Source: Phycomyces nitens (Eukaryota > Mucoromycota > Mucoromycetes > Mucorales > Phycomycetaceae). From it: a DNA stretch of 64,000 nucleotides. Positions within the stretch are counted from its first letter, which is position 1. Each line of letters begins with the position of its first letter. The position numbers were made by a program, and so were the translations under genes. Shown in pieces: positions 54,024 through 64,000 of this stretch. Below the pieces are notes generated by a model, which saw only the letters and a list, made by a program, of their open reading frames with translations, ran no database searches and was not told where the DNA came from. The stretch covers positions 5,518,001 to 5,582,000 of the forward strand of contig JAHRBC010000003.1 in assembly GCA_022702545.1 (NCBI GenBank), written 5' to 3'.

Positions 54024-57000
54024 GTTTGAAGAAACGATTCAAAAAAGAGAGTGAGGGAGAGAGTGAGAGAGATGTGGGAAATAGAGCATTTATATATCAT
54101 ATCGATTAACAACGTTAGACCAAAGTGTTCCATTATAAAAATATATATACTAGACACACATGCATTGCAGAGAGAGAGGATTTTTCTTCTTCTAATACTG
54201 GAGCAATAAAAGTAACCCACGGATCCTAAAGGGGAATTAGGTCCTAAATATACACAAACACTTTCAACAATACTTTATTATGGTTCCCGAGTAATACCTT
54301 GCTAATAATGGTCTTTGACATGTACAAGGGCGATAATTATAAATTTGCAATTCCCAAGTACCATGTGTCCTAGTAGAAATCTCGCAAATAATAATCTAGC
54401 CTTGAATATCAAGTATTTCACTAGCGGCCAAGTCGTTTTAATGATTTATTGAAATGAGTATTGTATCAATGTCTTGAAAGACAATCCTTTAAAGCTTATT
54501 GCGCCATTCATTTGACATGCAAAAATAAAGATTCAGATGCCGTTTTCAAAACCCTTTTGTTCATTTGGGTGTAACACCATCGACAGACCCAACTACAATA
54601 TGCAGTTCTTCATCAATTACACGCGTTATAATACCAGTCTCTTTTAGGTGACTAGGCTCTATGATAGGTTTGAAATATATGATCCAGTATTGGAGATACT
54701 ATTAAAGGGGGAGGGTCATAAAAGAGATCAAATAACTTGTATATTGGGAAACCCAAATGTGGTACTGCTGCGGCCACGTCTGGCGTATTTACAAGAGTCT
54801 TACCTGTCTTGTTTTTGATTTTGTAGATGCTGAATAGATAATGGCCGAAATCGTTAAAATTGTGTCTCTTCACATGAGTAATCTTAAAACCATTGGCACC
54901 GATAGAGTTTTCAGCCTTTTATACTCTTTAAAGGCTCCTATTGATCGTAAGTTGATGCTTGACAGTAACACCGTTCCAAGAACCGGGTTAAAGAATCCTA
55001 TTTCTAGACAATGAAGTAGAGGCAGATCATTAACAGAAAATTCAACTAGAATTGTTCAAGACACTCAAATATAATCCAGTACATATTATTAGTCCCTTTT
55101 TTTATATATCTTTGTAACTTAGCCATTGAAAATTATGTTTGTCAAATTACAACCACTTTAATTTCTACCCATGCCAATTACAAAATTCTCTCCTTTTTGT
55201 TTTTGGTAAAATTATATATATATATATATTAAAGACAAGATCAAGAATAATTCAATTCAATAAGCTCTAGAGAAAATCAATTGGAAAGAATAATAAATGA
55301 CAGTGGCCTAGAGTGGTGAGTGCTGCTTTATTATTCTTTAAAAGAGATGGACAAGGTTGTGTGTAGATAAAGACTGACTCGAACATAAAACAAAATCAAG
55401 TCAAGTAATGGTGTAGAAATGTATTTGGCCTAAAGATTCTGTTTTTTTTATTACTTCTATTTAGCAGCATGAATTCTAAACAATATTTCAAGACCTTGCA
55501 AAACAAATACAACCAATTTATAAATCTCTAAAATTTTAATATAGCGAGAATTTTTTTTACTGATCAATACGACTTTATAGGCTCAAAATTACACGACAAC
55601 TATCTATAAAGTGAGTATAGAAATAACTATTGATAACCAAAGATAGTTAATTTTTATATACAACAAGCTGAAATCCCAGGAACAACTCCATACCATACGT
55701 ACACTTTAGACTATAGCAGTAATAGCCGATAATTACACAATAGAGATTGAATTACAACGAAACTAGAATAATAACTATATACATAGTATTTCTTCTTCTT
55801 CTTTAATGAATAACACTCTCAAAGTATCCGAGGTTCCCAACCCCCAAATTACCACACTCGGGATGCCTAGGTAGCTCAAGATTGAAACACACTTTAGATA
55901 TTAGTTTTAATGGTATTAAAGACGGTTGGATATATAAACAAGCAGGAACATTAAAATTTCCAAAAAATGCTATCAAGCTTAAAGTCAATATTTATAAAGG
56001 CTGGTTGTAATTATGAATATGTAAACACCAATGGCATAAGTCTAATTTATAGGTACTGGTACATCATTATTGATATTACAAATGTTTATTTAATCCAATT
56101 GAATTCTGGTTGATGTACATATGGCCTAAAATATAGTAAAAATAAATGTAAGCTATATGTATAAGGTGGACTATAGATATTGGAATTATGGATGTCTATA
56201 AAACAATGAGAGCTAGAATACAACAATATTCAGTCGCCAAATTTTTTTTAAAAAAAATACTTTGTCAATATGTTTGGTATATGGCCTGCAAATTTCTTAC
56301 TGACAAACATACTGGTCATTGCTCTCTAGACAAAATGCCCGTATTAAAGTGTTTGATTTTGTATTAAAAATAGAAAAATTGATTATCTACAACTATCAAA
56401 TATGGTTTATATAAAGGGGGTATTTGGTCAACTCTGGCTCAAATATAATATGTTGATTTTGGGCCATATTATGGGTATATTCAGGTCGTGATAGCCAATC
56501 TGTAGACTATATATAATGATTATTAACTATTATAATTCATCATTTAAAGAAATCTCCTGTTCATTAGGAGAAGAATGCGCCCTTTAAGCAATCACAATGA
56601 TACCAATTTAGTAGATTAATAAATTAAAAAGGGTAGGGCATGTTAAACTATATACTTTATTTAAATACAATAGCGACAATATTACAGCTATATATATATA
56701 TGTGTATATGCGCCACATTTGTCCCTATTTTCCCAAGCCATACCAAAGGGATAGACTTCTATTGTGAGAAATTGGATTCTATTTTAAAATTGTATAATAA
56801 ATGGTCATTGGATTATCCCTTGGCTGTGCATTGTACAGCTATTGACATATATGTTACTATATGGTGGAATCCTCAAAGATACCTGTAGATCGTCGTGTAA
56901 ATCAAATCAAAGAACAATCACCACAAACAAGAAAGCCAAAAATACCATTTCTAATCTTTATACATAGTTTGCCACACCAAGGGTCCATATACGCAAACCT

Positions 57001-57380
57001 GTTTAGTCACACAAGATTGTCAGAATAGTGAATTGGGATCCGTGCAAAATATGGGCAGTATTGCCTCAATTGAATCGAGTTTTATAATCAAAATATTGTA
57101 AAATTGACAAGGGAGCTCCTGGTCTTTGTAAAAGAAAACAAACATGGGCAAGTAGAGAGCCATTGGTGCATCATTTATGACCCAAGCCTGGTCAATGGCT
57201 CTTGATCGCCGTTGGCCAAAATAGATAGACTTTGGCGGGTGGGATCTGTGCCAGGGCAGACATGAACGATCGACAACCTTGGTGTATAATTGATAATGCA
57301 GCCTTTTTGCCATTCAGCTAATTCTTTATCTGTTGATATTCTGAAAACTTAGTCATCGTATATTCGGGAGCGTTTCCTCC

Positions 57381-57412
<32 letters not shown>

Positions 57413-58134
57413 AATAATAATAATATTTAAACAGGCAGGAGTGTTTCAAATATACCAAAACACGGAGACTAATACCATAATATGGAACTGGCTAGCAAAG
57501 ACAGGCATTGGATACCTCTTTGATCTGTGAATATCAAAACCAAGTCAAGATCCGATGCATGTGCTCGCCATTTAATGTTACACGGATCCAAGATACCAAG
57601 AGTGTATCACAGCATACTCTGGAAGATGCTACAGCAGCAATGGTTAGTACGCTTTTTAGTCAAAGCCGATCCCCATCTTATTTCGCCGTACACTTGAGGC
57701 CGTGGTGCAAAAACCAGCCATGTATCCAATTGGATGGCCTTTATTTGTGGTTGCTGAGCAACGCACCAAATGCTTCCAGGTCTAGAGGGAAGGCTAAAAA
57801 AAAGAAAAAGAAAAAAAGAAAAAACCGGGCCCAAGGTGTCGAATTGAATAGCTACACTTCTTCAAGTCTTTTGAACAACAACCAGGCAGTCTGGCATACA
57901 CTTCATTATAAACCATCGGCTAGCAGGCCAGTGGTCCAGATCACTGCACCATTGTTTCCCAAAGCCGAATGCGGTGTCCCAACCCAGCAAGGCAAGAGCA
58001 TAGTGACACATTGCCTGATTTAGTTTCCTTTACTTGATGACGACAAGATATAATAAATTCAAGGGACAGAGAACAAGTTTCTTCATAGTTATATTCGCTC
58101 CTTTTGCTTTCCTTTCAACCAGGCTACAAGTCAG
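54024..58134. other. Gene-poor AT-rich region
   Basis: About 4.1 kb with no confidently supported gene. A segment at 55798-55830 resembles the 46-bp repeat near 22.05 kb. A TTA/TAA palindromic run lies at 57386-57425. Two open frames (minus 57020-57313, 97 codons from ATG; plus 57508-58023 from a TTG, or about 154 codons from the first ATG) show no family and are only weak candidates. Confidence 0.4.
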
Positions 58135-60696
58135 ATGCAAACACATAATGACCACAACATGCCGCCCAACCAAGAACTATCGTCGCTGATATCTCAGTTT
58201 AGCGAAGAGGTTCCAGCTACATCTCCTGTGTTCGAAGGTCATCTCTACCTAAGAACAGACAAGAAGCAATGGCAATGGCGACTCTTTCGCTTTGACGGAT
58301 CCTCATTCACTTGCCTCTCTACACGTAAAGTTAAACTGCCGCCCAACACACCCGTCGATGGGCCTAGCGATCCCAACTTACAACTCAGCTTCCTGCAAGC
58401 CTCCCCACCGACCTCTTTTACCTCTCCACTCCTTGCAACACCAAAAAAGCAGCCTCATATTCGATTATCGTCAAAACAGAGCCAACAAACCAAACCATCG
58501 CAAGAACCAGACCGTGTTCTGGCCAGCTATTACCAATTACCAAAATTCACAATCGACATTGCCAATATTTCAGCAGTGTCGATGCTGAAACGGCCAGCCA
58601 AGACCAACAATCATGGAATTTGCTCAGCTATCTCTATTGCCCCAGCTCCCTCGAAATGCTTTTGTGTCCGTACATTTGATGGCCAATGCTTTGTAATGAA
58701 GGCTCAAAAGCAGAAGGATCTCGAGCGATGGCTTTTTGTTCTCACAAAGATGTGGAACTTTGTTCAGGCAGTACGAACACAAGTCCCACCTTCACAACCA
58801 CAGAATCATCTCCAAGTCCAGCACACCACTCCAACTCCCTCAACTCCAACTTCTCGGATCTATTCTAATCAGGAACCTCTAGAATCTCACGGAAATGCCC
58901 CGATTATGCATACCGTGTCCAATCTACCCCTTCAGGACACCTTGCAAACCCCTCATTCCCAACCAGTCTGTCAGATAAATCAGCAAGAGCCTTCTCAGTA
59001 TGATAAAAGATACAAGATGCCAACCCTATCATTCGAAAAAGCCCATTGGATTGAAGAGTGGCGAAAATCACTTGCAGAGCTCATTGCATACGACCCAAAC
59101 ATCAAGATCACTCCTCCGCCTATCGAGTCAATTCCAGACGACGATCGAATGAGTGTATACAGCGACATGACAAGTGTAAGCAATCGCAACCCACAGAACT
59201 ATGGAAAGCCAACCGTCGCGCCACCTCGAAGGCGCACACCGACCATTATCTCCAAGCGATCCAGCCGCTCACTACAGAAACTCGCTGCTCCAATTGAGCT
59301 AGAGATGCCTCTTCAGCAACGCACCCGATCATCTCTAAGAAAGAAGCGCTCGGACGACGTAAAGAACTGGATAGAGCCCGGGAAGCGTATGGAGCGACCA
59401 ATTGTATATCCTCTAGTTGCAGATCAATCTATGCTACGTAAAAACTCTATACAATCAGGAAATCGCTCGGTTCGTACCAGCTCGATAAGAAAGCCAATCA
59501 TCCAGCGTGTCTCGACAAACTTTAACCCCGGGCGCGTTTCTTCATCTCCAGAGATCTACCACATTGACTTCTTTCAAGACACCATGACCGTCGATACTGA
59601 CGCTCAATTAGACCCAGATGATGAAGACCAGAGCAAAATACTCCCCACAGTGCGCTATCATCCGTCTGTACGTGGCAAGTCAATTTATATTGTTAATCAG
59701 GATAAACAGAACCAAACCACCCGAGGTGCAGAAGAAGAAGAAGAAGAAGAAGAAGACAGAAACACCCCACGGACCGACAGAAGACGTTCTTCAGTCCCAC
59801 TTGAAATAGAGGCCCAATTGAGTCGTCATTCTCACAACTTTAGCGACGAACACCTTTCGACCATTTCACCTCTCCAAAATCTGGCCAATGTCGAAAGTGG
59901 ACTATCTTCGAAAAGAAGACGGGAACGTACACCTTCAGGGAACCTGACTACTCCTCCACCCCTCATGTCTCCATGGACAAGTGACCTAAGCGCAGATCAA
60001 GACGAAGAAGTGTGTCTGGCAGATATACAGAAATCCCTCCAGCAGACCCATCTCAATGATACCTGGAGACACACACGATCTCCCTCTGCATCTTCTATCC
60101 TTGACCTCCAGAAACAACAAAATTATATGTATGGCACACCAATGCCTTACTCTCAATCATGCTACCCACCCATGGTCAATAATCAGTCTTACCAAAACTT
60201 CCCATTCGTATCACCCATTGTCGCACCTGCAATCCCACCCGTTCAGATCATCCGACCCACAATCACTTCTCCTACCTGTTTTTCATATGAACGACCATTT
60301 CTGCAAGACAAATACAATGAAAAAGATAGCCTTGAACCGATCATGTCTCGGTCCTCTCGATCAAACTCCAACCGTAATACTGGTCGAAAGGGTTACGAGC
60401 CTGGTACGGACACCCAACATGGAAACCATTCTAACCAGAACCAAAAACGTGAGAGCTGGGCCATGAAGACATGGACCACACCCGATTTTCAACATCCCAT
60501 TACCTCTAGATCCCAGTCAATGGCACCTGAAGATTCCTATGTCAAAAAATCAAGACCTAAAAGCTGGATGATACCTTCTAGGTCTGCTCTGACAGAGAAA
60601 ATGCCTGGACGTCTTGAGCCTAGCGAGGTTATTGTAACCGGCCGACGGTCAATGGACTTGATAACCGAGGGTCGAAAGGGAAAGCGATGGGCTTGA
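58135..60696 (+). CDS. Large PH-domain protein, otherwise disordered
   Basis: Single-exon gene for 853 aa starting at the ATG after a CT-rich leader. A pleckstrin-homology-like domain spans about residues 33-210. FEGHLYLRTDKKQWQWRLFR is the first strand pair with the typical K-x-W. After a roughly 70-residue Ser/Pro/Gln-rich insertion, FTIDIANISAVSMLKRP and CFCVRTFDGQCFVMKAQ follow, with the closing amphipathic helix DLERWLFVLTKMWNFV carrying the conserved Trp. The rest is polar and disordered-looking, rich in Ser, Pro, Gln and basic patches, with a run of glutamates (GAA repeat near 59730-59756) and proline-rich stretches. Such proteins typically bind phosphoinositides and scaffold signalling or polarity factors; the specific role is unknown. 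It converges with TRS120. Confidence 0.8.
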   Translation: MQTHNDHNMPPNQELSSLISQFSEEVPATSPVFEGHLYLRTDKKQWQWRLFRFDGSSFTCLSTRKVKLPPNTPVDGPSDPNLQLSFLQASPPTSFTSPLLATPKKQPHIRLSSKQSQQTKPSQEPDRVLASYYQLPKFTIDIANISAVSMLKRPAKTNNHGICSAISIAPAPSKCFCVRTFDGQCFVMKAQKQKDLERWLFVLTKMWNFVQAVRTQVPPSQPQNHLQVQHTTPTPSTPTSRIYSNQEPLESHGNAPIMHTVSNLPLQDTLQTPHSQPVCQINQQEPSQYDKRYKMPTLSFEKAHWIEEWRKSLAELIAYDPNIKITPPPIESIPDDDRMSVYSDMTSVSNRNPQNYGKPTVAPPRRRTPTIISKRSSRSLQKLAAPIELEMPLQQRTRSSLRKKRSDDVKNWIEPGKRMERPIVYPLVADQSMLRKNSIQSGNRSVRTSSIRKPIIQRVSTNFNPGRVSSSPEIYHIDFFQDTMTVDTDAQLDPDDEDQSKILPTVRYHPSVRGKSIYIVNQDKQNQTTRGAEEEEEEEEDRNTPRTDRRRSSVPLEIEAQLSRHSHNFSDEHLSTISPLQNLANVESGLSSKRRRERTPSGNLTTPPPLMSPWTSDLSADQDEEVCLADIQKSLQQTHLNDTWRHTRSPSASSILDLQKQQNYMYGTPMPYSQSCYPPMVNNQSYQNFPFVSPIVAPAIPPVQIIRPTITSPTCFSYERPFLQDKYNEKDSLEPIMSRSSRSNSNRNTGRKGYEPGTDTQHGNHSNQNQKRESWAMKTWTTPDFQHPITSRSQSMAPEDSYVKKSRPKSWMIPSRSALTEKMPGRLEPSEVIVTGRRSMDLITEGRKGKRWA

Positions 60697-61030
60697 ACGG
60701 ACGAAATGTTTCTATCTACATCATAATCATAATCATACCACGAAACTTATTTATCTCTGTATTCCACTTTCCCATAGTGTAATATACATACATATATATA
60801 TGTGTATACATACACACACATACACATACACACACATATAAATATAAATATAAATATAAATATAAATGTATATCATAATAAATAATATTTCATATCAAGT
60901 CCTGACATTATTATTATTATTATCATAGTCTTGTTTTTTATAGAAAATAAATGTATAATTAGGTAAAAGGAAAGAAAAAAAAAGCAAATTTTGGGATATT
61001 TCTTGAACCACTAAATAAGAGTTTGCTATC
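60697..61030. other. Convergent 3' spacer with AT/AC repeats
   Basis: Contains ACATAC/ACACAT repeats and AAATAT tandem units (about 60785-60870). Lies between two convergent genes; nothing else seen. Confidence 0.7.
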
Positions 61031-64000
61031 CTACGTATCATTGACATCTACAATAGCCCATTCGTGATCATAATAGACTTCGCGGGTATGTACATCTTCT
61101 GCGTGATGAAGGAATTCAAACTGACCACGAGATAAGAAGCAGAGTGGAAGGCGGTAAGTGACAATGTTATTATTGCCTGGAATCTATATAGAAAACAAGA
61201 CACGTTTTCAATAGATTAGTAAAGAAGAGTATGGCCGATCTGTATACATACCTCTGGTAGGACGACTTGCTGAAGACCTTGCATCAGTAATTTGTCTGAC
61301 AAATCATACTCTTTTGCACCGTCATTATAGCTCTGTACAGGTTGAATACGTAGAATCAACTTTACAGGATGCACTATAGTTTCATTTAAGAAAACGAAGA
61401 AGAGCAATTAGGCTACTTGGAAACCATATTATTCTCTAGATAACTTACTATGCCGGTTTCGAATAGAAACATTCATGGACACAAAGTCGTTGCAATTGCA
61501 TGAGAACCTGCGATGTCCTGCCTTTTTCACATTTGCACCTTCCATTTCAACAATAAACTCCATGTCTTCCTTTTTCAAGATAGTCAACTGAAGTGGAGTC
61601 AGTCTCAGCGAAGGTCTCAAATGAAGCACACCATGCCGGCCAGTAGAGGTACAGCGCCAGGTGGCTTTGATGCGCTTTAATAGAGATTCGCGATACCAGA
61701 ACATCTGAAGTCTAGCGCGTTCTTGTTCTGGAGGCATCTTTGGCGCCTGGGAAACAACAAACTGCTTATTTGGCTCGAATGATGGGATAGGCTGAACACA
61801 TATCTGGGGTTGTAAGAACAGACGTTTGACGGGCAAGACAACGCGTTTGGTCCATCCTGGCTGAATGGTAACCACAGACTGCAAAGACTGCTCAGAACTA
61901 TCCGTACCATTGTCAATCATAAATTCGATGTTAAATGGAACTGTCCAGGTGTTTCTGACATCCAATGTCACCAGGCAGTAATCGCTTTGAGCCTGCTTAT
62001 CGTTATCGGCCTGTCTGGTAACCAGCAAGAGGTCTTCTACAGGTTGCTCAATATCACTCCCCTTGTTAATATCGAGACTTTGAATGTCCTCAAGAGCCTT
62101 GTTCATCATTTCTTCAGAAACAAGAGCATTATGGCGCAAATAAAGTACATCCCAGTTGAGTGGTTCCAAGTTTTGATACACTGTAACAAGTACAGGAAGA
62201 TAAAGCTGACGGGTATAAAACACAGAAGGACTGTTTGTAGCATCTTCCTGGTCACTGGCTTCTTTTTGTTTTTGGATTGCACGTTCAAGATAGCCATACT
62301 CGACCTGAATGGTTCCTCCAGTGCTAATAAAAGAAATGTAAGAGATGTGCATAGAAAAAGAGTGGTCTGTGTACTTACCACCCACGTTTTCCATAAACAT
62401 TCACAATTATTGTGGTTTGAGAGCCTGGTGGAAGGACAACCTTTTTACCAATAATTTGTGCTGCCTCGTTCATAGAACCTTCCCACGAGAACACATGAGT
62501 TCCCTTTGTGAAAAGTTCGATTTCATACTGCTCTTCCATAGGAAGTTCAGGGTTGACCAACAGTGGATTGATAGTGGTCGAGTCTGTGAAAGACAGAGTG
62601 ATAAAATCGACAGGAATATTTCCAATATTCTCCAGCTCAATCGAAATATGTGTCCTAGAATAATGTTGGATTGAGAACCCACATTTTCAGATATACTCCT
62701 AGATCTATAATGCTCACATTTCACCTTCGTACAGCATTACTGCGCTGTGTAAAAGGGATGTCGACTTGATCTTTAGTAGAGGCTGGTCATCAATGACAGT
62801 AAGCTCATAAAACTCGACAGGTTTGAGTTCATTTGATGATTCTGTGTAAATGGTAAGTACCTTTTTATAATCAATAAACTAAAAAAAAAAGGTAAAAGTT
62901 ACCTCGTCTACGGCCAGATTGTAGGGCACTCAATCCACTAGAGAGTTCAAAAACAAATGGTTGGATTCCAAAACATACTCTAGTCTTGCCTACCTCTGCT
63001 TTAATTTTACAAATTCTTCTTTGGTTTGATCATCTTTCTTTCGGTCTCTGCTATCCTTTGGCTTTGGCTTCTGGCCAAGATCCACCAAGAACTCCTGCTC
63101 GGCAAAGCCAACGATCTTTACCAGACAGCCTCGGATTGTCAATACGCCCGACTCTTCTGGTATTCCTGCCAAACGAATCGTCAATGTTCCATTTGCTGGT
63201 ATGATTACTGAAGCAGGTGTTGGGTTAAATGGCACACCCGACGTGCTGTAGATTGATGAGTCATTTAGGGCACGATCCATATTAGACAGACTCAATATTT
63301 GCCTCTTACCTCAATACCACGTTTTGCACATCCAAATCGAACCCGAATGGGTTTGTCAGCATCACCTTGAACTCACACATCTCACTCTGAACCAAAGTAA
63401 CTTGGAACTAGAATACAAGCCCCATTTAGTATCTTGCTAGTCTTTTTTTTTTGGTTTCTCTATTACCTTTTCGTTCTTCTTTTGAGCAAAAGGATTGTAG
63501 ATAAACGGATCACCCGTAGCACTTTTGTCGACAGCAGAAGCCACAATGCTGCTATGGATAGGGTGTTGATAGACAGCCTTACGAGGAATAGGCAACAAAG
63601 CCTCGATAGATGAAACGATGTTGACACCCCAATAGTTCACACTACTCTCGACCTGTCCTGTACGCTTTCCCATGGCCACAATACGCTGGATAGAAGTCGC
63701 CAGACGGATTTGCTCTTCTTTGGAGATATAACGATACATATTCTTGAGAAGAACTGTGGTGTAATATAACATTGCGGCATAATCTAACAAGAACAAATCC
63801 CAAAAAGTAAGACCAAGAGGATCATGGTGACATTACATTATACGTTTCTTTAAAATCAGTTTTCAATAATATTACCTGGCAGTGCTTCAGCAATCGAAAT
63901 ACATTGGCGCAAAATATCAATTTGCAAAGCTGGCCAGCCAAACCTAAAATGTTCTTTTGCTACAGCACCACGAACACCTTTGTTGTTAGATACTGTATTC
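61031..64000 (-). CDS. TRS120: TRAPP-II subunit Trs120/TRAPPC9 (3' part; runs off window)
   Basis: Ten exons on the minus strand reach past the right edge: beyond 64000 to 63876, 63783-63467, 63407-63310, 63245-62994, 62937-62903, 62841-62718, 62654-62379, 62323-61449, 61373-61252 and 61183-61031. All are GT-AG and all nine phases agree, so a 35-nt exon and a 124-nt exon are recovered. Characteristic segments are FRFGWPALQIDILRQCISIA, MLYYTTVLLKNMYRYISKEE, MCEFKVMLTNPFGFDLDVQ, LTIRLAGIPEESGVLTIRG, EGEMTHISIELENIG and WTVPFNIEF, which match the long C-terminal beta-rich part of Trs120/TRAPPC9. This is a TRAPP-II-specific subunit acting with a Rab GEF at the late Golgi. The protein ends VDVNDT. 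The N-terminal third is outside the window. Confidence 0.93.

Noticed and set aside
57508..58023. Plus-strand open frame of 171 codons before the PH-domain gene
   Set aside because: It opens only with a TTG, has a long poly-lysine from an A-run, and no recognisable family. A shorter ATG-started version is possible but unsupported.
1..64000. CRISPR array, bacterial operon features, riboswitches or a biosynthetic gene cluster
   Set aside because: None seen. The DNA is eukaryotic with spliced genes, and the tandem repeats present are microsatellites or transposon ends, not regularly spaced repeats with unique spacers.

Overview
The window looks like nuclear DNA of a filamentous fungus, most likely an early-diverging one (Mucoromycota/Mucorales type). 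Protein genes carry many short GT-AG introns (about 45-80 nt). Flanks are very AT-rich with homopolymer and triplet runs. The gene set is eukaryotic-fungal: a Yap1/Pap1-like bZIP, an alpha-arrestin, TRAPP-II Trs120, proteasome Rpt2, Tvp38, an LMBR1-type protein and an UNC93-like MFS protein. The species assignment is inference only. I rebuilt intron-exon structures by hand from splice signals, reading phase and family conservation. In every complete multi-exon model the exon lengths sum to a multiple of three.

Layout. 0-2.5 kb: a kinesin-4-like motor gene running off the left edge. 2.6-7.9 kb: AT-rich DNA with a decayed Tc1/mariner transposase. 8-9 kb: a lysine-rich orphan gene. 11-15.4 kb: a 13-exon LMBRD2-like membrane protein gene divergently paired with an MDR oxidoreductase gene. 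15.4-23.9 kb: a transposon graveyard holding several Tc1/mariner remnants, a Ty3/gypsy reverse-transcriptase fragment bracketed by a near-perfect 46-bp inverted repeat, an element with inverted tandem 20-bp ends, and a decayed repeat-protein ORF. 23.9-25 kb: a second MDR oxidoreductase, clearly a paralogue of the first. 25.5-31 kb: a histidine phosphatase, an UNC93-like MFS gene and an AP-1-type bZIP factor. 31-34.4 kb: gene-poor, with a 98-bp foldback element.

34.4-36 kb: an alpha-arrestin. 37.8-40.3 kb: an alpha/beta hydrolase and a LEA2-like membrane protein. 41.4-45.4 kb: three plus-strand genes (ankyrin protein, RPT2, Tvp38-family protein). 45.6-47.6 kb: a tiny Cys-motif membrane protein and a MATE transporter. 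50.2-54 kb: a Rieske protein, a coiled-coil protein and an epoxide hydrolase, all on the minus strand. 54-58 kb: gene-poor. 58.1-60.7 kb: a large PH-domain protein. 61-64 kb: TRS120 running off the right edge.

Functionally this is a mixed housekeeping neighbourhood (protein turnover, vesicle traffic, membrane transport, redox metabolism and redox-responsive transcription), not an obvious biosynthetic or defence cluster. The most unusual signals are four GC-AG introns in three nearby genes, a bZIP redox domain with one cysteine replaced by tryptophan, two large insertions in the kinesin motor, and several apparently undescribed mobile-element remnants.
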